This document shows positions 1 through 10,500 of a stretch of DNA of 64,000 nucleotides, piece after piece. This DNA is from Kalmanozyma brasiliensis GHG001 (Eukaryota; Basidiomycota; Ustilaginomycetes; Ustilaginales), in assembly GCF_000497045.1 (NCBI RefSeq), contig NW_015961957.1, forward strand, positions 248,001-312,000, written 5' to 3'. The position numbers and the translations under genes are program-made. The notes below the pieces were generated by a model. The model saw only the letters and a list, made by a program, of their open reading frames with translations. It did not search any database and was not told where the DNA came from. The number at the start of each line of letters is the position of its first letter. Position 1 is the first letter of the stretch.

Positions 1-2628
1 TCATCGTCGTACTTGACAACGACAAGGGCCTTCTTCTTGTTGTTCTTTTTCAATTTCAGAGGCTTAGGCTGCGCAGCTACGAGACCGCCCTGCGACGAGC
101 CGACCGGCGATTCTGGCACCTGGAGATTGAAGGTCGGAGCTGGAGCCGCTCGCTCGTCCTTGAGCTTCTTGACACGCTTTTTCTTGGGCTTGTCGGCGGC
201 AGGCGAATCCTTGCGTTTGACCGGAGCGGTGGCATAGTCCGAGGCTCGTGTGGTCACCATGCTGTCTTGGTTGTGGTACTGGGAAGCAAGGCCTTGGTGT
301 GAGGTGCCGTTGATGAAGGATGGCTGAGGCGGCAAGGATGATGAGGAGGTGCTAGGGTGCTGCCAGAGGGAAAAGTGGCCGTTGGGCGAAAGAAAGTTGA
401 GCGGGTCTGGGCTTTCTTGGACCGACAGTGTCTGTGAGGCCCGCAGAGGTGGAGTCTGCGGCTCCTCAGCAGAGGTTTGCATTGCGAATGTGCCCACAGA
501 GAAGGCGGGAGAAGGGGCCGACATGGCGGCTGAGCCTGTGGCAGCAGGAGGAGGCCTGGCAAAGATCTGACTGGGCGAAGCATACTGAGGCAGCGGCGCA
601 GTGCCGATCACGGGACCTGGAGCAGAGAGGCTGTGCCGAGGAGGGCCTACCGCCGCAGCTGAGCCGAGATCAGAGGTGAGGATCGAGTTGGGCTTCAGCT
701 TGACTGCAATCGGCTTTGCCTTTGCTGTCGGATGTGCCGATGGTGATGGTGGTGGCGGTGGGAAAGTCGCAGTGTGATTCAGCTGGGCGATATGCGGACT
801 CGACGACATGGCACTGTCGAGCGTGGAAGGAGCCGAAGAGGACGAAAGTGACTGTGAACTGGGCTGAGGATACTGCCGTGACGTGCTGGAGTGCTTTCTT
901 GCTACTGACAGGCTCGGAGAGCCCGGCTCTGTCAATTGCGGCATGTGATGTGATGATCCCATGGACTGTCCTGAATTGGGCACGCGTGACGATCCAGAAG
1001 CATGTGCTGGTGAGGCTCCCCAAGCCATGTCAAGACTGCTGCTACCCGTGGGAAGTGATGCAGGACGTGGACCTGACTGTGCTGCTGACCTGTTGCTAGC
1101 ATAGATGGGAGCCGCAGGCGTGTCGAGGAAGTCTGCACGTCGAGTGTTAGATGGAAGCTGTGACGAGCTGCAATGCAGATCGAGGTTCGATGCGGAGGAG
1201 GAAGAAGCGGATTGCGGTAAACGGTGCGGAAGCGTCCGAAACAGTGGGCGCAGCAGAAGTGAAAGTGCATCAAGAGGGTCAAAGGTCAGCGGCAGGGTTT
1301 AAACGCCACAAAATGAAGTGGCAGAAAGTACTGAACCCCAACCAGTCAATGTTTCGAGGCGAGAGTTCGGACCAGCCGAAGGCGGCTTGTCACAAATGTG
1401 ATCGCAGAGAACCGCAAAGCTGAACTTACCTTTCTATCGAAGAGCGGGGCGGATGCGCTGCAGCGTGACTCGAAGCTTGATTAGGCTGCACGTTGGAATA
1501 AGGTTTGCTCTGATTCCATGAGGCGAGGCTAGAGATCGGAGCAGCATTCTGAGTATCACGCTGAGCAGCTGGCCATGATGAGACTTGCTGTCCGCTGCTG
1601 CTCAAAGCTTTGTTCCACTGGTTTGACAGCGCCAGATCTGCAGCCTGCATGCTTGGCACAGGACTCCCAGAAAGGTCGTCGTTGAAGTGATCCTGACCAG
1701 AAACACGCCGAAATTGTGCATTGGGCGTGGGTGTTTCGAGCCCAGCCATCAGATTGAACGTCTTGCCCACTGGCTGTCCTCCGCTGTGGAACATGTCCGA
1801 CATAGGCGACTGCGACATGGCCAGTCGTTCTCGCGTGCCCGTGGACGGCGCATACGGCGATTCGTACGAAGAAGCATGCTGCGGCTGCAGATCGTGTCGT
1901 GGAGTCGTATGGTTCGAGACAGTGTTCGACGGCGGTGCGAGCGCGAGCGCGTGGTGCTGTTGGTACTGTGACGGTCCCGCGGAGGACTGGAAGCGTTGCT
2001 CGACGGGCGAGGTGACGTTACCAGGGTCCATCGATTGACGCTGCAAAGGTGATGCAGCAGACGCCGCCATGTAGCCTCCATTGTAGTGCTGTTGAGGCTG
2101 ACGCTGCTGGTGCTGCTGGTGGTGATGCTGCTGCGGCTGCGGCCTCAGATGCTGAGGATTGCCATGCGGATGAGGCCCGACATTGTGCAGCTGAATGTTG
2201 CCAAAATGGAAACCTGCACTTTCTCGACTCATGGTGTTTGGATTGAAGCTGGCAGTTGGAGAGTGCTGCGGGACTTGAGATGGGTGGCGGCCTCCATGGC
2301 TCGATGGCGGATAGGTCCCAGAACCTGGTAGCGAAGCTGCTTGGCTAGGACCAGCGCCAGACTGGTAGCGCGGCGAATGGTCCATTCCGTTCATGCCGGC
2401 GTACGGCGATGGAGCCATAGCTGCAGCATGTCCATTGCGGTAGCCAGGAGACGTTTGCTGGGGATAGAGCTGACTTTGGCTCGACTGCTGATGCTGCTGA
2501 TGAAGTTGGAGAAACTGCTGCTGTGGAGGGTGTTGCTGTTGCTGCTGCTGCTGCTGTTGCCGAGCTGGAGCATTGTACGCTGGGTAGGATGGCTGTTGGC
2601 CAGCATACCAACCATTCTGACCATTCAT
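1..2628 (-). CDS. Gln/Ser/Pro-rich putative nuclear regulator, two exons, 3' end outside the window
   Basis: The ATG is at 2628. Exon 1 runs 2628-1430 and ends at a GTAAGT donor. The best-fitting acceptor is TTGCAG at 1173-1168, which restores the frame, so exon 2 runs from 1167 off the window edge (intron about 262 nt). About 788 residues are visible. The N-terminal half is Gln/His/Ser/Pro-rich with a polyQ run. Exon 2 is Ser/Pro-rich and ends in strongly basic clusters such as KPKKKRVKK and KLKKNNKKK, which look like nuclear localisation signals. No folded domain is visible in this part, and any domain may lie beyond the window. The composition fits a transcription or chromatin regulator, but that is inference. 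It diverges from the gene at 3511. A second acceptor (GTGCAG near 1135) exists but would break the frame. Confidence 0.7.
2532..2559. repeat. CTG/CAG microsatellite encoding polyglutamine
   Basis: This is a run of TTG/CTG triplets. On the minus strand it encodes about nine consecutive glutamines near residue 25 of the Gln-rich protein. It is likely to vary in length between strains. Confidence 0.85.
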
Positions 2629-3510
2629 TTTGGGTCACCGGGGTCCGCGTCAGTGGTGGCAGCGGGTCGACTGAACTGCGCAAAGCGCGGGTTATGAAGT
2701 CGAATTGAGCCCACCACTTCCCACCAACATGCGAGCTGGCACCTTGTCAGGGTTTCTGCAGGTTCGATGGCGTTTCGTGTCGGTGCGTCGTCCAGAGAGA
2801 GTCGGCTTGTTGTTTCTATAAAGACCAGCTCGACTCCATCTCTGGCCTCTATTCGAGCTTGAGGATCTCGAAGACGTATTAGGTTGAGCTCTGCGGTCCG
2901 TAAACACAGGCTCTGTGCTAGCGGCGTGGTGAATCTTGTGCGCTGATCGAGTCCAAGCTTGGCGCGCTGGATGAGAAAGTGCCGAGCCTCGAGCTTGTTT
3001 CGTGGACCAATGCCAGGATGAAAGCGAGTCAGTTCACCAAGCTCGAGAAGCGAGCGTATGCGTTGAGGTCGATTCAGGGTTCCGGCTAGGTCAGCTCAAA
3101 ATCGCCTCTCGCGTGCCTCAACACCAAAATCGGATCGCTTTCCGTTGCAGCTGCAGCAAGCTCTCGAGCTCTCGCCTGCTTTCCGACTTCCGCACAAACA
3201 CGGAAGAGCCGGCTGGCTGGCTCTCCTGCTTGGCTGCTTGTCACATTTCCTGCGCCTGTTCACGGACCTCATTTCAGCGCAGTCACAACCGAGTCAATCA
3301 TCCTAACCACCAACAATCACACCACAGACTCGTCTCTTTCCGATCCATCATAACTCTTCTGTGACTTCGCCCCCTCAAGACTCGTTGTTGCTTCTCTTCT
3401 CGCTTCTTTCTGGTATCCGCATCCTCTTTCGTTTCGTTCAGGCCCCCGGATCACGTTCGCGCGGTTTTGTTGTCTTTTCCTTTTCACCAGGATAGCTGGC
3501 GCTGTCGGCC
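2629..3510. other. Divergent intergenic region
   Basis: This 882-bp stretch separates the starts of two divergent genes. The right half (about 3340-3500) is pyrimidine-rich on the + strand, as is usual for leaders in this lineage. I see no coding signal, tRNA or clear motif. It presumably holds both promoters. Confidence 0.5.
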
Positions 3511-6500
3511 ATGAAGCGCAATTATCCTTACACTGGGCCTGGCTCGCAGGGGCAAGGTGCGTCGCAGCCAGCCTATGGCCAGCCGCCGCCGCCTGCTGGT
3601 CCAGCTCCACCACTACCATCCTCGGGCCTATCTCAAGGTGCTTGTGCTAACTACGGATACGGCTCTGTTGCGCCCGCACGTAACACAGCTCCTCCCTCGA
3701 ACGGTGCTCATCCTCCGCAATGGAATCAGCAGTGGCCACAACCACAGCAACCGCAGCAGCCTTACTATCCACCACAGCAGCCTAATGCTGTCAGCGCACC
3801 CGGCGCAGGCCAATTTGCAGGGCCACGTCCTCCTTCGCAGCCAAGGCCCTATCGTCCCGTGGCCGGTCCCATCGCAAATTCTTCCTCCGTGAGCCAGAGT
3901 GCAGCTTACAGTCCTCACCAGCCTCAGCAATCCGTGCCCTACTCGTATCAACCTCAGGCTTCTCCCATGCACTCTCAGTCCGCTTCGTCGCATCATCATC
4001 AGCCAGTCGCGCCTCCCGCTTATGGATACACTCCGCCAATGACTCCGAACCAGAATCTTTCCCCTTCGCCGCATAGCAGCAATGTCCAGAGTTGGCCTGG
4101 TGCATATGCTCCAGGCAGTCAGGTGGGTCCGCCGAACAAAAAGCCACGCTATCAGGCTCCTGCCGCGAATGCTCCAGCACCGCCAACTCAATATGGCCCA
4201 CCTGGTGTCGTGCCCATGGCACCCGCCGGAGGCCATATGGCTGTTGGTGCAATGAACCAATACCATCCGCCGCCGCAGCAGCAGTACGGCTGGCAAGGAC
4301 CTCACCCAACTCCCCCGCAGCAGATGAATCAGCAGCCCGTCCCAGGTCCTTCAGCTCCGCACGGTCGAGTGCCATCAGTAAATGGCTTCAACGCCAATGT
4401 TCCCAGCCAAGGAGCTCCATTCGTACCTCCGATCAGGAACGATACGGGAGGAAAGGGAGCTGGCGGTGTCGGTGGTGGAATGAATCGAAAAGGTGCTCAG
4501 AATCGCGGAAGCATGCAGACTGGCCAGCGTGCTGGACTTCCGGCCAATCCGACGGCCTCTGTCAATGCCGCGCGCGCGCCCAATGGTCAGACGCGCGCCT
4601 GGGGTGCTTCTGGCACCGGCGATCCGTCCGATCGGCGTGTGTCTTCTGCTAGTTCCGTGCACAGCGACAAGGCGCTTCTGCCTGGTCAAGCGAAGAAGGC
4701 AGTCCCAGGCTCGAAGGTCGTGATCCCTCCGAATGCTCCACGTGGGCCGAGCAATGCTAGGAACCAAATGGCGCCGAACGCGCCCGCGACAGCTTCTCAG
4801 ATTTCGAAAGGTGGCGGTGCAGCTGCACAGAGCGCAGCTGTGGCTGCTTCCGCCTCTGGAGACATCGGAGCCAAAGACAATGCGGCTAGCTCGAAGCGAG
4901 CCCACACCGACTTTCGTATTCTGGGCTTGGAGATCAAGCAGCTGGACTGGTCATGGTTTGCTCCCAGTGCCCTGGCGAAAGCAGAAGATAGTAGCCGTGA
5001 TCCGACGAATGAGGAACCCGACTCGACTCAGAACCCGGACGAAGGTGCACAAGAGGCAAAAGTAGCCTTTGCCGTTGCTGCCGTCGAAGACCTCTCTTCG
5101 AAGGGTCACGACGCCGAGGCTGAAGCCTCGCACGCGCAAGGCAGTGCTCGGCCTGATGGTCGCAACGACGAATCGAACGAGACCAAAGGCGAGAATTCTG
5201 CCAAAGACGAGCATGCCGATACAAACATCCCGGACCGGGGCAACGCGGGCGAAGTTGCAGGCATTGACGCTTCGGACGCTGCTGATGCCGCCGCGGATGC
5301 TGATGATGATGGTGATGTTGATGCTGATGCTGTTGCCGATGCAGACGCGGATGCTGATGGTGACGATGACGCCGATGCCCACGCCGGTGATGACGAAGGC
5401 GATCCAAAAGCAGAGGGCGAAGACGCGCAGGACGCAGGGGACAATGTCTCTATGTCTCACGCCGACGAGACTGCGCCTTCCGAGCACCAGCATTCGGTAG
5501 CATCCACGCCTGAGCCGAGCAGCGAACGGTCGAAGGACCCGGCTGCCAAAGACAGCGGCTCTGCAGCGCAGAAGGGTCCCAAATCGAAGGCCGAAGGAGC
5601 GAAACTTGCGGCGAATCTTCGAGATTCAACTAAGCTTCGCCTCTGTTTCGCTGCTATGTCCAATGCGGGGCCCGAAGGCGCTCCCACTGGTCCGAAGTCT
5701 TCCAAGATGCAGGCTCTGAAGACCGAGACTGAAAGCAATTTCCAGGAAGAGACGATAGCCGAATTGACAGTGCCAGATCCGAATACTACGGAAGAAGCAG
5801 AGGCGCGGGAGCCAAGTACGGCTGAGACCAAAGCTGACGACGTAGGACTCGCACAGGAACTTACCGAGATCAAGAGCGAGCCCGAGCAGCCTCTAGTACA
5901 GACGAGAGAGGACAACATTGCGTTGGGCTCTGACGACGCAGAGGCTCCTCCCGCCAACACGTCTACCGAGCTTGCTGATGCAACAACGGCCGTAACAGAC
6001 GCCAATGTCAAGGAGAAGAAGAAGGAAGACGTCGAAGAGGGTGGAGCAGCCGAGAAGAACGTGGCGGTCAAGCAGGAGGATGATGAACAAATCGACCAGA
6101 TCGCTGCCGAACATCAAGACGACGAAACCACAAGCGAAGCGGACAAGAACAAAAAGTCACGATTGACAGCCGAGCCGAGCCCTCCAGCAAAAGGACCACC
6201 TCAACTCTCCTTGAATCGCATCTTCCTCTCCTTTGCCGCCAACAGGAAGCGCCTCGCTATCGACGCCGAGGCGGTCAAGTCGGTCAAGATCCATCGTTCA
6301 GAACACTGGATTGAGATCTGCATCGACGCATCGCAACAGGACGACCACGCTCATCGAAAAAAGGGCGGGGAGTACCTCGTCTGCCGCGGTTCGTTGCTCG
6401 AGAAGCGAACCAAGGGGCAGGAGAACTACACAGCGGTATCAAGAACGGACATTGCCGCCGCCTGGGATGCTGCCAACGGCGACGCTTCGGACGATGATCA

Positions 6501-7341
6501 TCTCGAGCTGCCACCCTTCTTCCGTCTCCCCTCGTCGTCCCCGGAGCTGGTCCTTCACGTGCGGCTAGACCCCTCCGCGCCACTACCCGAACCAGCCTGG
6601 CTGCGGAAAAACGACGTCGCCGAGCTGCTCGCGAATCTCCAGCGCGGGAGCAGCGCCATCGCGGGCCAATCGGATACGGCAGTCTCCGTGGCGACGGCGC
6701 AGCACGTCTGGGCGGGCAAAATCCAAGTCCTCGATCCAGACCCGCCACCGTCCATGTCGACATTCATGTACGAGTGGGTCAAGGGGTCGTTTATCGGGAG
6801 TCAAAAGGAGAGGCGGAAGTTCGTTGACGAGCTGCTCGGCAAGACAGCAGTAAAGGTGGAGGGGACCATGGTGAAGGTCGAGGAGGGAGCAGACGCGGAC
6901 AATGAGCGAGACGCCCGAGTAGCTCGCAGCTTCGTAGAGATCGTCCTGCGTCTCATCAAAGGCGAGCGCGTGACGTCTACCATCGATTCAAGCGTCTTCA
7001 CTGCCGCCCTGGCCTCGACCTCCTATACGTCATCCACCACCTATCCGGGCCTATTCATGCTCGGTCTGCTTGAAGTGGCCCTCGCTGCCGATCCTGCCCA
7101 GGTGCGAGAGCAGGTGGATCGCATGCTGATGGCCTTCCCGCGCGCAACACTGGTCAAGGCGGTCGATCTGACGTGGAAAGACGTCGTCGAGTCGGGGAGG
7201 AAGGGCGAGGCTCCCATCCCTGCAGCTGCACCAGCACCGGCGAGACCAGCCGGATCGCAGCGTCGACAGCACCAGAATGGGCGACAGCATCATCACGGAG
7301 GAGGCGCGCAGAACCGACACGGCAAGCGAAAGCGCGGTTGA
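3511..7341 (+). CDS. Large low-complexity protein with a conserved-looking C-terminal region, function unknown
   Basis: This is a single exon of 1276 residues. Residues 1 to about 400 are Pro/Gln/Tyr/Gly-rich, like RNA-binding or coactivator disordered tails. Residues about 400-890 are Ala/Ser/Glu/Asp-rich and include an Asp-Ala repeat near 590-630. From about 894 to 1230 the composition becomes that of a folded domain (it starts near LSLNRIFLSFAANRKRL, with alternating hydrophobic segments). The extreme C terminus is His/Gly/Arg/Lys-rich and ends GKRKRG. Three short hydrophobic islands, DFRILGLEIKQLDW (about 465), KLRLCFAAM (about 705) and RIFLSFAANRKR (about 900), resemble one another weakly. 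I do not recognise the family; nuclear or RNA-related is a guess from composition. It is convergent with the IQGAP gene, 207 bp apart. Confidence 0.8.
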   Translation: MKRNYPYTGPGSQGQGASQPAYGQPPPPAGPAPPLPSSGLSQGACANYGYGSVAPARNTAPPSNGAHPPQWNQQWPQPQQPQQPYYPPQQPNAVSAPGAGQFAGPRPPSQPRPYRPVAGPIANSSSVSQSAAYSPHQPQQSVPYSYQPQASPMHSQSASSHHHQPVAPPAYGYTPPMTPNQNLSPSPHSSNVQSWPGAYAPGSQVGPPNKKPRYQAPAANAPAPPTQYGPPGVVPMAPAGGHMAVGAMNQYHPPPQQQYGWQGPHPTPPQQMNQQPVPGPSAPHGRVPSVNGFNANVPSQGAPFVPPIRNDTGGKGAGGVGGGMNRKGAQNRGSMQTGQRAGLPANPTASVNAARAPNGQTRAWGASGTGDPSDRRVSSASSVHSDKALLPGQAKKAVPGSKVVIPPNAPRGPSNARNQMAPNAPATASQISKGGGAAAQSAAVAASASGDIGAKDNAASSKRAHTDFRILGLEIKQLDWSWFAPSALAKAEDSSRDPTNEEPDSTQNPDEGAQEAKVAFAVAAVEDLSSKGHDAEAEASHAQGSARPDGRNDESNETKGENSAKDEHADTNIPDRGNAGEVAGIDASDAADAAADADDDGDVDADAVADADADADGDDDADAHAGDDEGDPKAEGEDAQDAGDNVSMSHADETAPSEHQHSVASTPEPSSERSKDPAAKDSGSAAQKGPKSKAEGAKLAANLRDSTKLRLCFAAMSNAGPEGAPTGPKSSKMQALKTETESNFQEETIAELTVPDPNTTEEAEAREPSTAETKADDVGLAQELTEIKSEPEQPLVQTREDNIALGSDDAEAPPANTSTELADATTAVTDANVKEKKKEDVEEGGAAEKNVAVKQEDDEQIDQIAAEHQDDETTSEADKNKKSRLTAEPSPPAKGPPQLSLNRIFLSFAANRKRLAIDAEAVKSVKIHRSEHWIEICIDASQQDDHAHRKKGGEYLVCRGSLLEKRTKGQENYTAVSRTDIAAAWDAANGDASDDDHLELPPFFRLPSSSPELVLHVRLDPSAPLPEPAWLRKNDVAELLANLQRGSSAIAGQSDTAVSVATAQHVWAGKIQVLDPDPPPSMSTFMYEWVKGSFIGSQKERRKFVDELLGKTAVKVEGTMVKVEEGADADNERDARVARSFVEIVLRLIKGERVTSTIDSSVFTAALASTSYTSSTTYPGLFMLGLLEVALAADPAQVREQVDRMLMAFPRATLVKAVDLTWKDVVESGRKGEAPIPAAAPAPARPAGSQRRQHQNGRQHHHGGGAQNRHGKRKRG
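5272..5400. repeat. GAT/GCT-type imperfect repeat encoding Asp-Ala runs
   Basis: Repeated GATGCTGAT-like units within the 1276-residue protein encode an acidic D/A-rich stretch. The repeat is imperfect and stays in frame. Confidence 0.8.
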
Positions 7342-7548
7342 CCGTGTCACTTAGCAATTTGAATTGTCACGATCTCTCTCGAGTGCGGGCTGTGCGATCT
7401 CAGACGGCGACATGCAGCACCCCTCAATTCGAAAGTGAGAACGAGTCTTCCTGAGAACCAATGCTTCGTGAGTCATGATAGTATACATAGGCCGTAATCG
7501 AAATGTAAAAAAAGGTATAAGAAACCGAATGTCCTCCTCCTCCTCCTT

Positions 7549-10500
7549 TCAAGCGTAGAACTTCTTGTTGATGAGATGCACCAGCAAGTTGACGTTGGCC
7601 TCTGCGGCGCCATCGAGGATCTGGAGCGTGGGTGTGTTGTTGAACTGGCTCTCTAGGAGGTCCTCGATGCGCAAATCCGTGCTGATTCCCGCGGCGGGAC
7701 CGTTGAGCACCTCCACAGTAAACACGCCCGCCTGATCGGATGAGATGGTGAGGTTGACCTCTCCCGCCCCACCACCTGCACCCGCCCCGCTGTTTCCCCT
7801 CAACGTCCCACTCCCACTGCTCGTCATCCCACCCAATCCATCCACACTCACCAACACACCCTTCTCCATCAACTTCCCACACGCATACCGATAACTCCCG
7901 AACTTGGGCACCCTCCCTCCATTCGCCTTCAAACTCCTCAGGTGACTCCACTGCTGGGAGAACGGCACCACGAAGCGTCTCTTCCCCTTCCGCCCTTGCA
8001 TCGTCTGCATGCTCGCATCGATATAGCTGTGATAGCTCCCGATCTGCTCCTCGAGGTATCGCTTCTTCTCCTTGAGCGTCGTGAGCGTCGCATGCATGGC
8101 GGTCTTCTCGTTAGTTCGCTGGATCCGCTTGCGGTGCTTGTTCCGGATGTCGATGGCAATGGCGTTGAGCATGTCCTGATAGTTGTTGGCGCGGGACACC
8201 TTGTGCAGCTGTTCGAGCTGGAGCATGTTTTCCAATGTACGCGCTTTGAGTTCGGCAAACGTGAGACGACGGACGTCCTCCAATCGACCCGCGCCGGCGT
8301 AGGCGGAGCGCGATCGATCGGTGACCATCTCGTGAGAGACAATCTCCACCCACTGCTGCTCCTCCCTATCGGTGACCGGTGCCACAAAGACATCCACCAG
8401 CGTCTTGCCAGATTGCACCTTGAGCAGTGAGAGAACCAATCGCTTGGTCTCGACGAACAACGCCTTGGTTTCCGCTTCGGGATCCTGCAACGTTGCCATG
8501 CGCGAAACCAGCTCGAAGGTGATCTCGCTATCACGCGCCGAGTTGAGCTCCTGCGTGTTGCTCACAGGCGGCGCACCCAACTCCTTCAAGATCACCCGCA
8601 ATGGATCATCCTGACCCTGCGCCAAGTGGTCCACCTGCTGCGAGAGCAGCAAGTGCATCGAGTAGATCTCGTTGGGCGAAATGTAGATCACAGGCTTCTG
8701 CTGCACCGTATGATCGACAAACTCGTCCGCGCCAAAGTGCAGCTCGGCATCGGGGCAGTCGATGATGCCGTGCAGCCACTTGGCAAAGCGTTCCGAGGCG
8801 CTCGAGACGTAGTCGTTCAGAGGCTGGAGGTACGGGTTGTCATCGTTGAAGAGACGACCGACCGCGATCTGCGTCAGCATCTTGGACACCTCGGCGAGGT
8901 TCTTGCGCTGCATGGGGCCGACGAGCGTTTCGACCACGTCAAAGCCTTCTGGTGCAACGATGGCAGGGTTGAGGTAGCGGTAGTAGACGAGGTGGCCGAC
9001 GACCTTGATCAGCGCATCTTCGGGCTCGTTCGGGAACTTGGCTTGGAGTGCACGGAACACTTCACGGGCAATGTAGCGCACACCGTACGGCATCTTGCGC
9101 GTCGATGACAGGATTGCCGACAGGAACGCCTCGGTCGTGGCTCGCAGCGATTGGAGGTGGCGGATGAAGATGGTTCGTGCCATGGGATCCGCGAGCGCCT
9201 CGTTGAAGGCGACCTCGAGCGGGCGACGCGACGGCTGACCCGTCTCCATCTCCTCTTGGGTGATGGTCGAGCGGTAGATAGCGCAAGGATCCGTTTCCAG
9301 ATCAAGCCCGTCTTGCGACATGACGTCCTGCACCAACGGCGACAGAAGATCCTTGAGGTACTTGCGCTCGCGAGCTCCGCGGTTGTACTGCGCCACGAGC
9401 TTGATGAACTGCGCATTGCCTCGGATGAACTCCTGCACCGTCGAGACGAACCCGAGCTCCTCCTCGACACAGCGCTGGAAGAGCTTGAGCAGCAAGAACT
9501 CTTCGCGGGCCTTTTGCGCATATCCGAACAGCGTCAGCACGATCTTCTCGACCTGGCGCTTGTCCTGATCGGCCATGTCGATCTTGCCGACACGAGCAAA
9601 GAGACGAGCGAGGTATTCGGGCCTTGTCTGCAACGCGTAGAAGAGCTCCTGGTAGAGCTCAAACTTTCGCCTCGAGGATCGGTCCAGTGCATGATCGGCA
9701 AAGGGGTCGTTGGCAGCCACTAGCAGCGAATTGCGCTTCTGTACGGCTGCAGCCGCATCACGCTGACCTAGCAAGCCGCGCTCGTTCTTGGCCTTGATGA
9801 GCTCCTCGATGCCGATCTTGTTCTTCACCAGCAGCGCGATCTTGGTGTCCAGCTCCGAGACGTCGTTTTCGAGCGTCTGCGACTCGCGAATAGCGCGCAC
9901 GACGAGCTTACGAAGACGCTCGACCTCGATCTCGTCCTCAAAGTCGGCGTCCGAGTCGTTGAGCAGATGGCCAAAATTCTTGATTGTCGCGACGGGCACG
10001 TTTGTGCCCATGGTGAGACTGCGATACTGCTCGCCCTGCTGTCGTCCGCGGAAGAGGCTCTGGATCTTGACGACCTTGTCCATGTGCTCGTGATAGTGGC
10101 GCAGGCGCGAGAAGAATTTGCGACGGCTGAGCGCACCTCGGATGAGCGACTGCAGGTGGATGGCGACCGGCTCGCTCTGGATGATGTGCGCTCTCCACCA
10201 GTCGTACTCTGTCCGAACAAGCATACCTCGGATCGCAGCTTGGATGCCGACCACGTCGGGCGTGACAAAGTCGAGCTGCTTCTTCTGCTCTTGGTGCTTG
10301 CGTCGAGCGAGCGCAGCGCGGGCAAAGGATTGAAGACCGCCGACCGCCGCCTTGACCTCGACTTTTTGCAGCGCCGAGCGCATCCTGACGTGATTCTTGC
10401 GGGCCAAGACACCTCGGATCTGAGCCTGCACCGCTGTGATGGCATCGTTGGAGTTGCGCAAACCTCGAATGGTGCCCAGCAGCTTCTGCTTGGCCAGCAC

